A program made the position numbers and the translations under genes. 64,000 nucleotides of DNA from Gimesia maris (GTDB lineage Bacteria > Planctomycetota > Planctomycetia > Planctomycetales > Planctomycetaceae). Shown here in pieces: positions 1-9,254 of this stretch. The stretch spans positions 6,200,001 through 6,264,000 of the forward strand of contig NZ_CP042910.1 of assembly GCF_008298035.1 (NCBI RefSeq), given 5' to 3'. Within the stretch, counting starts at the first letter, position 1. The number at the start of each line of letters is the position of its first letter. Under the pieces are notes generated by a model that ran no database searches, was not told the DNA's origin, and saw only the letters and a program-made list of their open reading frames with translations.

Positions 1-33
1 GATACACGCTGTAAATGATTTGAAACCTTGCCA

Positions 34-534
34 TCAAGTTCCGGAACGGAAAAAGAGCAGCCACGCTAAAGCTGTGATACCATAAATTACCAGCATCATT
101 ATCATTCTGACAAATGCCACACCGAGAGCACGTAAATAACTCGTGGGCAACAGAAACGAAAACACAGCAGAGGTTGTAAAAAAACTGACCACAGCACAGA
201 TAATGCGGATCTTTGGCAGAAATTCCACCAATGCTGATTCAGGAGATGTTTTTTGCGCAGTGGCCAGTATGGCGTAGATCCCCCCAATCACGAAATTTAT
301 GAAGGCAGCGACCAGCAGCATGCCCATGGCAGAGGTTGTGGTCGGTTCGGGAATCGGATGAATTTGCCGTTCAGCAGCTTCTGAAACTCTCTCTTTCGCA
401 AAAGCAAACCGATTCAGGAGGCTGACGGCAATTCGTAAGACCATGGCATTGATCCACAAACCAACCACCAGTAATATCACTAAAGCAACCAAAGCGATGC
501 CTGGGCCGCCCAATTCTTCTATCACGCCTGACAT
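34..534 (-). CDS. Four-helix membrane protein, copy A of a local three-member family
   Basis: Unknown function. The protein has about 166 residues and four hydrophobic segments: one near the N-terminus, two in the middle and one at the C-terminus. It shares with the genes at 831-1337 and 2992-3492 a motif after the first helix (LR-x-A-V/I-S-x-x-N). With copy B it also shares a PEP...MGMLL stretch and LPT...RA-x-GV near the third and fourth helices. I start it at the third candidate codon (534) because a GAGGA ribosome binding site sits 8 bases upstream and the length then matches the two relatives. An earlier TTG (549) or ATG (543) is possible. Integral inner-membrane protein by inference. 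Confidence 0.75.
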   Translation of the reverse strand: MSGVIEELGGPGIALVALVILLVVGLWINAMVLRIAVSLLNRFAFAKERVSEAAERQIHPIPEPTTTSAMGMLLVAAFINFVIGGIYAILATAQKTSPESALVEFLPKIRIICAVVSFFTTSAVFSFLLPTSYLRALGVAFVRMIMMLVIYGITALAWLLFFRSGT

Positions 535-830
535 TCGATGCATCCTCAAAATGGATTCCAGTTGACCACCAACAATCTAAATCTGCGGCGCAACACCCTG
601 AATGGCACATAACAAAAACTCACACGGAATTTCTTTGGCAGCTACTAATCCACAGGTCCTACAATGCTGCCCCAATTTCGTGAAATATAACTGAAACCTT
701 TGCTTAAAGATCAGGTATGTTCGTGATTTCCAACAGAATTAAAGTCTGGTCTCCACTGCTCTTCCTGTCAGTATAATGAAGAAATAAAGACAGCGGAACC
801 AACTCATTTCCCGATACTTCAATCACTTAT
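535..830. other. Intergenic region, nothing recognised
   Basis: About 296 bases between two same-strand membrane protein genes. No convincing open frame, hairpin terminator or RNA gene was seen; it should hold the promoter of copy A. Confidence 0.5.
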
Positions 831-1337
831 TTAAGCCGCTCCCGTTGCCATTACCACAAGTAAAAAAAGCAGACCAATCACAATGGCCAGAGCAAGAGCA
901 ATCAGATACTGACAGAGCACGACTCCCATCGCTCGCTTGAAAGTGGTGGGAAGCATTGAAGAAAGGATCGCTGAGAAAATTACAAACGAGACCGGCAAAG
1001 ACACCAGGTTTAAAAGCATCTCCCCCCCGCGATCAACGCCCTCTGGTCCGTCCTGAATCATACCAGTAGCGACACCAATCGCTCCAATCAGGAAGCTAAA
1101 GATGGCATTGGCAATCGTTGATAACAATAGCATTCCCATCCCATTCAGCATGCTTGGCTCTGGAACTCTGTAGCGACTGTCTTCGTCAAAGCCGGCAAAC
1201 TTGTTGAATAAGCTGACAGAAGCACGCAGAATCACCGCTCCGATCAGCAAACCGATGGGGAGTACAACCACCAGCAAACAGAGTATCACTGCCACTGGAT
1301 TCGCAGCCCCTAACACTAACATTGACGAATCAAACAT
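831..1337 (-). CDS. Four-helix membrane protein, copy B
   Basis: Second member of the local family, 168 residues, again with four hydrophobic segments. The motif after helix 1 reads ILRASVSLFNKFAG, followed by a short polar loop with VPEP and then MGMLLL. The ATG at 1337 is preceded by a clear AGGAGAGG ribosome binding site. It is separated from copy A by about 300 bases in which I see no gene. The family is not one I recognise; nothing in the sequence (no catalytic motif, no charged pore residues) suggests a reaction. Membrane location is inferred from hydrophobicity only. Confidence 0.8.
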   Translation of the reverse strand: MFDSSMLVLGAANPVAVILCLLVVVLPIGLLIGAVILRASVSLFNKFAGFDEDSRYRVPEPSMLNGMGMLLLSTIANAIFSFLIGAIGVATGMIQDGPEGVDRGGEMLLNLVSLPVSFVIFSAILSSMLPTTFKRAMGVVLCQYLIALALAIVIGLLFLLVVMATGAA

Positions 1338-1593
1338 CTACCTCTCCTGTATGCGCAGAAATATCCTCAGAAGCAGTCACAATTGTCTACATGACCCTTA
1401 AGTACACATACAAGATTACTAAGTCAACAATATAAATTGATTTACATACATTATTCCGTAATTGCTTTTCTTCTAATAGAAGCTATCACAAGTTATTTCC
1501 ACGCCGGGTTTTAGTTGTACTTCACCTTTTTCGTGCTAACATAAATAGAAATTGATACACTGCTCTGATTCATAAATCTAAGGGCATGGAAGA

Positions 1594-2970
1594 ATGAGGC
1601 GAATCTGGCCGCAGGGTGTATGCTCAGAATTCCAGAAGACACTGCGATTCAATCGACGCGGCTTTTTGAAAGCGGGTGGTTTAGGACTCACTGGTCTGTC
1701 ACTCCCGGAACTCCTGCGTCATGATGCGCACGCTGGTCCCGCCGCCAGAAAAGAGAATTCAGTCATCATTCTCTGGATGCGGGGCGGCCCCTCACAGCAT
1801 GAAACCTGGGACCCCAAACCTAACGCTCCTGCCGAATTTCGTGGCGATTTCGGAGCGATCAGAACCTCAGTACCCGGGATTGAAATTGTCGACCTGATGC
1901 CACGCTGTGCGCAGATCATGGAGAAATGGTCCATCATCCGCAGCCTGCATCACACCAACGCGGGACATTCCGCCGGCGATCAGATCCTGTTTACCGGCCA
2001 TCCCCCGGGAACGGATCCCACCATCAATGTGCACCCCAGCTGTGGCTCCATCGTTTCAGAGCAACTCGGCTATCTGACTCCTGAGCTTCCCCCGTATGTC
2101 ATGATTCCCCGTCAGGTCCCCGGCACCGATTCCGCTTACCTCGGCGTCGCCCACAAGCCATTCGAAACGTTAGCCGATCCGGCTAATGATGGTCCATTTA
2201 CCCTGCAGAACTTTTCGCTCGTCGAAGGCATCAACGACAATCGTTTTGCTCGGCGGAAAGACCTGCTCAAAGGCTTTGATCATTTTCGTAAGGACCTGGA
2301 TCGTTCCGGACAACTCACGGCAATCAGTCAGTTTCAACAACAGGCATTTGGAATCCTGAGTTCTGACAAGGCGCGAAAGGCATTCGACCTGGATGCTGAA
2401 CGAGAAAGCACAAGGGAACGATATGGCTTCATTCCCCGTTACGATCCTATGGATCCCACGCGCTGCAGTGCCAGCGCCTTTTCACAGCGGATGCTCTTAG
2501 GCCGCCGTCTGGTGGAAGCGGGCGTGAGACTCGTTACCGTCGACTGTCGCTGGTGGGATACCCACGTCAAAGGTTTCGACTCAATGCGAAACGGATTCCT
2601 GCCTCGCTGGGATCAGGCTTATTCCGCGTTGATCGAAGACCTCGATCAGCGTAGTCTGCTGGAAACGACACTCGTCGTGGCCTGGGGCGAATTTGGTCGC
2701 ACTCCCCGTGTCAATAAGAATGCAGGCCGCGACCATTACCCGAATGTGTTCAGCGCCGCAATTGCAGGGGGACCGTTAAAAGGAGGTCGGGTGGTGGGAT
2801 CATCGGATTCCAAAGGCGCATTCCCGAAAGATAATCCCAAAACGCCACAGGATGTGCTCGCTACAATTTACCAGCACCTGGGAATTGATACTGAGAAGCA
2901 TTATCTGGATCATTCGGGACGCCCGATTATCACACTCCCCTTTGGAGAACCATTACACGAGTTGGCATAA
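1594..2970 (+). CDS. DUF1501 family protein, Tat-exported
   Basis: 458-residue member of the DUF1501 family, which is abundant in planctomycetes and distantly related to alkaline phosphatase/sulfatase-fold enzymes. The N-terminus has a twin-arginine signal (RRGFLKAGG at residues 21-29 followed by a hydrophobic GLTGLSLPELL stretch), so export folded through Tat is expected. Family landmarks visible: WMRGGPSQHETWDPKP near residue 60, a GHSAGDQ segment, and the C-terminal VVAWGEFGRTPR...GRDHYP block, which carries likely metal ligands. Its substrate is unknown for the family; DUF1501 genes often sit beside DUF1549/DUF1553 cytochrome genes, but none is adjacent here. It lies inside, and opposite to, the three-copy membrane protein family. 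It ends 21 bases from the convergent copy C. Confidence 0.9.
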   Translation: MRRIWPQGVCSEFQKTLRFNRRGFLKAGGLGLTGLSLPELLRHDAHAGPAARKENSVIILWMRGGPSQHETWDPKPNAPAEFRGDFGAIRTSVPGIEIVDLMPRCAQIMEKWSIIRSLHHTNAGHSAGDQILFTGHPPGTDPTINVHPSCGSIVSEQLGYLTPELPPYVMIPRQVPGTDSAYLGVAHKPFETLADPANDGPFTLQNFSLVEGINDNRFARRKDLLKGFDHFRKDLDRSGQLTAISQFQQQAFGILSSDKARKAFDLDAERESTRERYGFIPRYDPMDPTRCSASAFSQRMLLGRRLVEAGVRLVTVDCRWWDTHVKGFDSMRNGFLPRWDQAYSALIEDLDQRSLLETTLVVAWGEFGRTPRVNKNAGRDHYPNVFSAAIAGGPLKGGRVVGSSDSKGAFPKDNPKTPQDVLATIYQHLGIDTEKHYLDHSGRPIITLPFGEPLHELA

Positions 2971-2991
2971 TAATCTCACCAGTTTCAACTT

Positions 2992-3492
2992 CTATTCATA
3001 CAAACTCTTCAAAACAAGCGCTATCACACCTAATATCAAGAGAAACATGAACCGAATCACAAAATCGATGGCAACAATTGAGTTGGCGTTAGCGGAATTA
3101 ATAGGCCAGCACATTGAGAGGACTTTGCTATATGTAAAGAATGCCAGCACGACACTCGAAACGGCCAGCAAAATGTAATACCCCTGACTATTTTTTCCAG
3201 AATAGAAAGTCATATCAGCTACGGGAATCAAAATGAACGCAGCTAATATGAGCACTGCTTGAATACTCAGTGTTACGATCAATGAGATCCAAATTGCATT
3301 GGGTAAAGTGGGAAACTTGATCTTTTGTGTTTCTTCAGCTGCTGCTTCATTAAACATGCTGATTGCTTTTCTCAATATCATCGCTGAGATCGGCACTGCA
3401 ATCAGGGACAAAAACAAATCCACGGCTATCAGTCCCGGGATTGATTCGAAATCTCCTAACGAAGCGATTTGATCTGCAAATACGATTTTCAT
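2992..3492 (-). CDS. Four-helix membrane protein, copy C
   Basis: Third and most diverged member of the local family, 166 residues. It keeps the signature after helix 1 (MILRKAISMFNEAA) and a proline-rich loop before helix 2, but has lost the PEP/MGMLL and LPT...RA blocks shared by copies A and B. Four hydrophobic segments are visible. The ATG at 3492 follows a GAGGG ribosome binding site. It is convergent with the DUF1501 gene. Function unknown. Confidence 0.75.
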   Translation of the reverse strand: MKIVFADQIASLGDFESIPGLIAVDLFLSLIAVPISAMILRKAISMFNEAAAEETQKIKFPTLPNAIWISLIVTLSIQAVLILAAFILIPVADMTFYSGKNSQGYYILLAVSSVVLAFFTYSKVLSMCWPINSANANSIVAIDFVIRFMFLLILGVIALVLKSLYE

Positions 3493-3687
3493 TTTTCCCT
3501 CACTATGAAGCCTGTTTTTTGACTGACGCCTTAGTGAAAAAGATTACACCAAACCAGCAGAAACCTCAACCAGGACGAGATAAATGAACACGCGGCAAGT
3601 ATGACGCATCATGAATTGTAAGATGTAGGGGCATCAGGATTACAGATGCTTGTAATTCCTAGAAAAAATCGCGGACTGCTACGAGTT

Positions 3688-6600
3688 CTACTCGTCGTCC
3701 ACACGATTGATCAGCGCGTTGTAATCTTTGAGGCAGCGTTCCACCAGTTCCTTCAGCTCTTTGAACTCGGCCTGATTGGCATGGGAAGAGGTGACGAGAG
3801 GCTGCATCCAACCCTGCATCAGATCGAACTGTGTTTCCAGTACATTCAGCAGAGAGCGGGGAATTTTATTCACGACCGTAATTCTGTCATCGGGTGTAGA
3901 AGCGGATGCCTCTCCCGCTTGAGCAGACTCAGACTGTGCCGATCGCGTTTTGATAGACTGCTCGAACATTGTAGTCACATCTTTGGTTCCGGTCGTCAAA
4001 GCCGCCTGAATTGCGTGCAGGCTTTCTGCCAGATGCTGGAACCGTTCTGCAAAATCTTTAGCATACAAATCCAGATTTGAATCCTTCTCAGCCGTGAGTC
4101 GACCGATGCCGGCATTCATACTTTCGCGTATGTCCTGCAGTCCCTCGACCACATTCGCCAGCTGCAGAATCGCCTGGGCCATGCGGTCCTCGCCACCGAC
4201 GCTCTTGAGCTGCTGATTTTTCCGGAATGACTTTTTGATTGCATTCCAGCGCTCTAACTCAGCCTCGGATAAGATGCCCATCAGTTCCTTGAACTTCAGC
4301 AGGTTGGCTTCTGCGTCCGAGGTTAAAGTCTGAACGTCATTTTCGTAGTTGGAGACAATCAATGTCTCCAGCTCTTTATCATTCATCACCGAAAATACTT
4401 TTTCGGCGATGCGGTTCATGTTACGGTATGAGCCCTGCAGCTTGAACGCCGGTTCCGTACGGTAATCATCCGACTGGGCCGCCGAGCGGATATACTCGCG
4501 GTTCACGCTCAAAATGACATCGCGCACGCGAATCAGTTTTTTCATGGTGGAAACCATCTCGTTGAGTTCTTCCACCGAGTAGTTCCCTTCCAGGTCACCC
4601 CGTTCGCCGGCCCCATCCTCGGCCATCTGGATGATCGTGTAGATATCTTTCTGGCTGCGTGAAGAAAGTTGATTGAGCACGGGATTCGAGGTAATGCAGT
4701 TCTCCAGGTAGCTCATTTCGAATGCATCCGCATGCTCGCCGATCACTTCACCCAGGTTATAGATGTCTGCACGGTTGGAGAGCATGTCCGGGATCTGAAA
4801 CTTTTCGCCACTCTCCGTATAGGGATTGCCTGCCATCACAACGGCGACTTTGCGTCCGCGTAAATCGTAGGTGCGGGTCTCTCCTTTATAAACACCTTCA
4901 ATTTTTCGCTGGGCATCACAGAGTGAAATAAACTTCTGCAGAAATTCCGGGTTACAGTGCTGAATGTCATCCAGATAGATCATGACGTTATCCCCCATCT
5001 CGAGCGACAGGTTTAACTTCTTGACCTCTTCCCGTGCCCCGGCATTCGGTGCCGCTGCCGGATCGAGTGATGTCACCTGATGTCCGAGTGCGGGCCCGTT
5101 GATCTTCATGAAGATGATCCCCAGACGATTGGCGATGTATTCCATCAATGTGGTTTTACCGTATCCGGGAGGAGAGACCAGCATCAACAGCCCCATCCGG
5201 TCGGTCCGTTTATTTTCGCCTGCTTCCCCCATCTGCTTGGCCAGGTTATCTCCAATCACGGGCAGATAGACTTCATCCAGCAGTCGATTCCGGACAAATG
5301 ATGTCAGTACACGGGGGCGAAATTCATCGAGCCGCATGGCATCTCGCGACTGGTCGACAATCTCTTTCTTGAGAGACAGGTACGATTCAAACCGTGGCAC
5401 ATTCACAGATTGAAACTCAGCCAGCCGCTTCGAGTAGCGATTAAAGTTCAGATGGTATTCGCCACTCCGGATGCGTGCATGTGATCCTGAAAGACCAGAG
5501 ATCTGTTCGGTCACAATCGCGTCAATCAGCCGGCTACGATCCAGTTTGGCATCAAGCAGCAGCAATGCGACTTCGTCCAGATAATCGAAATCTTCTTCGG
5601 AATCAAGATAATCCAGATAGGCCTGAACCCAATCGCGCGCCAGTAGAAACCAGTTGATCGGATTCTCCCTGGTGGAAGACAGGCTGTCTGTGAGCTGACT
5701 GGCGGCGTTGTTGTGTTTCAGATATTTTTCGAAATCCTGATACAGATCAGCAGCCCGTTTGCTGATCACAAATGTAGAGCCATGTACCAGTTCCTGAAAC
5801 AGATACTCGGCTGCTTCGCTGACCAGTGTCTGATCGAGGCAGGAAACCTGCAATACAAACTGGGAAAGCTGCTGCCTGAGTTCGTTGATATAATACTGCT
5901 GCTGGCCGGTGCGAGGAAAAACCTGCATCACACTGCCAAATCCGGACAATTTCGTTGCAAACAGTGTCTTTATTTCCGGATCACAAAAGTAGCTCCAGTA
6001 CAGACCGGCCAGTGCCCGGGCAGCAGACTGGTATCGCAGGAGTCCCAATGCAGGTTTGATTTTCAACAGAGATTTCAGAAGCAGCAATGCATCCTGATCG
6101 TGGACCCCCTTGATGTAGCCTTCGGTATAGCGAGGTCCCATAAACTTCTGAATGCAGGCCAGCAATTCTTCATCGGATAATTTGGACAGCGATAGCAGGG
6201 ACTGATCAGGATCGGCTTCTACCGATTTCAGCAGGCAGTAGGTTAAATATTCAACGCGGTATACATCCTTGTTCTCTGAGACCACTTCCTGATCCCAGAC
6301 TTCCCTGGTAGCCAGCAGACGCTCGTCTTCGATTTCTTCGAAGAAATTGGTACCCGTTAAATGTAACTGTAGGCTGTCATCACGAAAAACGGTAGTTAAA
6401 TCAAGCGCCTGGCGATTCACCGTAAACTGACGGTTCCCCAGCTTGATGATATTTTCGCCGTCGACGAACAGTTCCTGCTTGTCTTTCAGCTGCCGAACGG
6501 TGTCTTCGCGAATACTTTTCAGGCGGCCCTGAATATCATCAACCTTGACAGTATCCTGCAGCTCACCCAGCTGGCGTACAATGTCCCGAACTTTATCGAT

Positions 6601-9018
6601 CATCAGGTCCGAAGCAAAATAGCCGTTGATCTCATTGATCGTTTTCAGCTGTTCCGCGCGACTGCGAATACCAGTCAGTATGCGATCGGCTGATTTTGCC
6701 AGTGAATTGGCCCGCTTATTCCGGCTTTCCACAATCGCCAGCTTGCGTGATTCAAAAGCAGCGTAGATTTCTTCCCGTTTTTCAGTCAGCTGTTCAACAA
6801 ATTCATCGAACTCAGCAAAACGACCTTCCAGTTCCTCCACCTGAATCATCAGTTTGGTAAGGAAGTCATCACATTTTTCGGGTGAGTCACAGACATCAAG
6901 ATAGTTCACCACGCCCTGATTCAGCAGCTTCATCTGCGCATTGAATTCGGCCACACCTTCGACCGACATCAGATCTTTAATGCGACGTTTGAGGGCAGCA
7001 CGGGACTGGTTGATTTTAGAAAAATTCGTGGAAATATTATCAATAATCGCGGTGCGTTGAGTAGTATCTTCGACTTTCAGATTACTGACAATCTCAATCA
7101 GCATCTCCAGCTCTTTTGAACTGGCTTCGATCTCTTCTTCCACCTTCCGCGCATCGGCTACTTTCTCGACCAGATCTATCTGTTCGGTCGCAGCCACTAT
7201 CCGTTCTGCATACGGTTTGAGCGCGTCTTCCCGCATCAGGAAAGAAACGCAGCGAGTTGCCAGCTTCTCGTTCTTCTCACTGACACTTTTTTCCAGCTTG
7301 TCGACCAGGCCCTGATCAACATACCGCAGATCGCGCAGCGAGATAACATCGCCTCGCAGACTCCTCAAACTGGCCAGGCTCTGCACAAAGTCATCGATTT
7401 TGTCAAATCGACGATGGTCAATGTCTGTTAAAGTTTTTTTAGTCTGCTTTTCAACTTCAACTGTTTTCTGTTTTGTGTTCTGACGAAGCTGCAGAACCTT
7501 TTCGTACTCGGTGACAGCAGCTTCAGCGGCGCGTTTGATCTCGAGTACGACCTCACCCAGTGCAAAAGTGTCTTCCTGATTGATCCAGAAGTAGGAATCG
7601 AGGACATCGCTGGTGACTTTTACCAGATCCACATACAGATTTTCGTAAGCGTCTTTACGATTAATTAAGCCCAGCAGTTCATGGCATTCCGCCATGCCCC
7701 GCACGATATCTTTATTCCCGATTTTATTGAGGTAAGAATCCTGCTTATGGGGAACCTGAAATGAATCGCTGATATAAGGCGTCTGCCAGAGCTGCAGTGT
7801 ATGGTGTTTTTGTGGTTCATCCTGACCGGAAAAACAGATCAGCTCTCCCCCCTCGAACCGGGTAAATCCATGACAGATCATAGGTGTGTCGAGTTTCTGT
7901 TCGATCAGATTGTATTGCAGCAAGACATAGGCCCCCTGCTCTGGCTGACAAAACACATACAGAAAATCTTCACCGTTGGGAGACGCAATTCGTTCCTGGT
8001 AGAGCATGTCCTGCAGATCAGTTTCGAATGTTTTCGATTCACCATTCTGCAGATAATAACCATTTGAAAACACCAGACCATGATCATCGGGAAGCAGAAT
8101 ACAGGCATCTTTAATGGAATCGAGACGTTGCGCTTTCTGCAGCTTTTCGTTGTAAATGAAGTAGCGGTACTTTGTTTCTTTATAGGGTTTGATTTTTAAC
8201 AGAATCAGGGAACCGATGAGGGCATAAAAGATTTCCGCATCATCCAAAATCTGGTCCGGATCGTCGACCGGTTCTGAATAAATGCCTTCACCGGTTTCGG
8301 TGTTATTTTCAATCTTGATGGTCAGATCGCCGCCCACGGTTTCGACGAATAATCGGTCATCGATTGAGATATGTGGATGCAGTCCCGCGAAGTGCAGATC
8401 ACGATGGGTACGCGTCCATTCAAATTCCTGCTGCGCGGGATACTGAACTTCATGATCACTGCGGTTATCAACATAAACCAGTTGATCGCCCTGGAAAGCC
8501 CACTTGAAAGATTTGAAATCCTTAGGACCATCTCCCACTTTAAACAGCATATACAAAAAAGGGCCCTTCACGAAAAACTTCGCAAAAGTGGCCTTTTTGT
8601 AGTAGCGGTAGATGTCTTTGAAATCTTTTTCGAACGCAGCATTACGAATCAGATCCAGAGGCAGCGCGTGATAGGTACCTTCTTTGAATTCATAAACGGC
8701 GAAGACATCGCCGAGACTGATTTCGGTCTTCAGACCAAAATTGACATTATAGCCGAACAGGAAACGAGTCCCGACAGCCAGCATGTCGCGGGGAACACAG
8801 TTATGTTCGGTTGTAATGCGATCACTGCCGATCAACCGGGTTTCAATTGAACCAAAAACTTCTTTGCGAAGCTCGTTCAGTTTTCCCAGGCGGGTCTGCA
8901 GTTCTTTCCCGTGTCCTTTGAGTCGATTTTGAATAATTTCGTAGGTACTGCTCTCCAGGGCAATGCTATCCGCATTACTTTCTGCAGTCTCTTCTGAATT
9001 ATTTTTCGTATCGGCCAT
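3688..9018 (-). CDS. Giant AAA+ ATPase with DUF3686-type N-terminal region and central coiled coil
   Basis: 1776-residue protein. The N-terminal ~500 residues resemble the DUF3686 family (often annotated 'ATPase involved in DNA repair', without proof). Residues ~509-850 are strongly heptad-like coiled coil. The AAA+ module has Walker A SPPGYGKTT starting at residue 1282 (Lys1288) and Walker B MIYLDD with acidic residues at 1350-1351. A NPYTES sensor-like segment follows, and then a long helical C-terminus. The gene is the last of a minus-strand series OB-fold membrane protein, flotillin, ATPase; such trios occur in several phyla and are linked in comparative work to envelope stress and PspA-like systems. 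I infer a role in remodelling or guarding a flotillin membrane scaffold rather than in DNA repair. No signal peptide or helix spanning the membrane was seen. The ribosome binding site is weak, and a dispersed repeat abuts the start codon. Confidence 0.88.
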   Translation of the reverse strand: MADTKNNSEETAESNADSIALESSTYEIIQNRLKGHGKELQTRLGKLNELRKEVFGSIETRLIGSDRITTEHNCVPRDMLAVGTRFLFGYNVNFGLKTEISLGDVFAVYEFKEGTYHALPLDLIRNAAFEKDFKDIYRYYKKATFAKFFVKGPFLYMLFKVGDGPKDFKSFKWAFQGDQLVYVDNRSDHEVQYPAQQEFEWTRTHRDLHFAGLHPHISIDDRLFVETVGGDLTIKIENNTETGEGIYSEPVDDPDQILDDAEIFYALIGSLILLKIKPYKETKYRYFIYNEKLQKAQRLDSIKDACILLPDDHGLVFSNGYYLQNGESKTFETDLQDMLYQERIASPNGEDFLYVFCQPEQGAYVLLQYNLIEQKLDTPMICHGFTRFEGGELICFSGQDEPQKHHTLQLWQTPYISDSFQVPHKQDSYLNKIGNKDIVRGMAECHELLGLINRKDAYENLYVDLVKVTSDVLDSYFWINQEDTFALGEVVLEIKRAAEAAVTEYEKVLQLRQNTKQKTVEVEKQTKKTLTDIDHRRFDKIDDFVQSLASLRSLRGDVISLRDLRYVDQGLVDKLEKSVSEKNEKLATRCVSFLMREDALKPYAERIVAATEQIDLVEKVADARKVEEEIEASSKELEMLIEIVSNLKVEDTTQRTAIIDNISTNFSKINQSRAALKRRIKDLMSVEGVAEFNAQMKLLNQGVVNYLDVCDSPEKCDDFLTKLMIQVEELEGRFAEFDEFVEQLTEKREEIYAAFESRKLAIVESRNKRANSLAKSADRILTGIRSRAEQLKTINEINGYFASDLMIDKVRDIVRQLGELQDTVKVDDIQGRLKSIREDTVRQLKDKQELFVDGENIIKLGNRQFTVNRQALDLTTVFRDDSLQLHLTGTNFFEEIEDERLLATREVWDQEVVSENKDVYRVEYLTYCLLKSVEADPDQSLLSLSKLSDEELLACIQKFMGPRYTEGYIKGVHDQDALLLLKSLLKIKPALGLLRYQSAARALAGLYWSYFCDPEIKTLFATKLSGFGSVMQVFPRTGQQQYYINELRQQLSQFVLQVSCLDQTLVSEAAEYLFQELVHGSTFVISKRAADLYQDFEKYLKHNNAASQLTDSLSSTRENPINWFLLARDWVQAYLDYLDSEEDFDYLDEVALLLLDAKLDRSRLIDAIVTEQISGLSGSHARIRSGEYHLNFNRYSKRLAEFQSVNVPRFESYLSLKKEIVDQSRDAMRLDEFRPRVLTSFVRNRLLDEVYLPVIGDNLAKQMGEAGENKRTDRMGLLMLVSPPGYGKTTLMEYIANRLGIIFMKINGPALGHQVTSLDPAAAPNAGAREEVKKLNLSLEMGDNVMIYLDDIQHCNPEFLQKFISLCDAQRKIEGVYKGETRTYDLRGRKVAVVMAGNPYTESGEKFQIPDMLSNRADIYNLGEVIGEHADAFEMSYLENCITSNPVLNQLSSRSQKDIYTIIQMAEDGAGERGDLEGNYSVEELNEMVSTMKKLIRVRDVILSVNREYIRSAAQSDDYRTEPAFKLQGSYRNMNRIAEKVFSVMNDKELETLIVSNYENDVQTLTSDAEANLLKFKELMGILSEAELERWNAIKKSFRKNQQLKSVGGEDRMAQAILQLANVVEGLQDIRESMNAGIGRLTAEKDSNLDLYAKDFAERFQHLAESLHAIQAALTTGTKDVTTMFEQSIKTRSAQSESAQAGEASASTPDDRITVVNKIPRSLLNVLETQFDLMQGWMQPLVTSSHANQAEFKELKELVERCLKDYNALINRVDDE

Positions 9019-9094
9019 TAGACGGTGTCCAGTTTTACTACAGCGTCTCCAGATCCTTTTGGACCGAGCAGAATAGATTGAGAGACGCTATGGT
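9019..9094 (+). repeat. 76-bp dispersed repeat, copy 1
   Basis: By eye this segment matches 61183-61258 at all but about 12 of 76 positions, without gaps. It contains a perfect 7-bp inverted repeat (GCGTCTC at 9043-9049, GAGACGC at 9082-9088) that is conserved in both copies. The core CCTTTTGGACCG between the arms is also conserved. This copy begins immediately upstream of the ATPase start codon, so it forms the 5' untranslated leader of that gene, on the opposite strand. Confidence 0.8.
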
Positions 9095-9120
9095 GAAATA
9101 CGAGGCGCTCTAGAACCTAT

Positions 9121-9210
9121 TTTCCGGGAAACACGCTTTACGGATAATTTTTGCAGACGAAAGAACCGACTTCAATCGGCGTTCTCTCCAGAACGTTTAT
9201 TTCCCGGAAA
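9121..9210. promoter_or_regulatory. Long-range inverted repeat between flotillin and ATPase genes
   Basis: TTTCCGGGAAA (9121-9131) and its exact reverse complement TTTCCCGGAAA (9200-9210) bracket 68 bases. Between them lies a second small stem (CCGA...TCGG near 9150-9165). The element fits either a folded mRNA segment separating the flotillin and ATPase cistrons or paired operator half-sites. There is no U-run directly after the stem, so it is not a standard terminator. Confidence 0.4.
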
Positions 9211-9254
9211 GAGACAGCCGACTGAACGACGTTTCTGATGCAGAAAGTGAAGTA

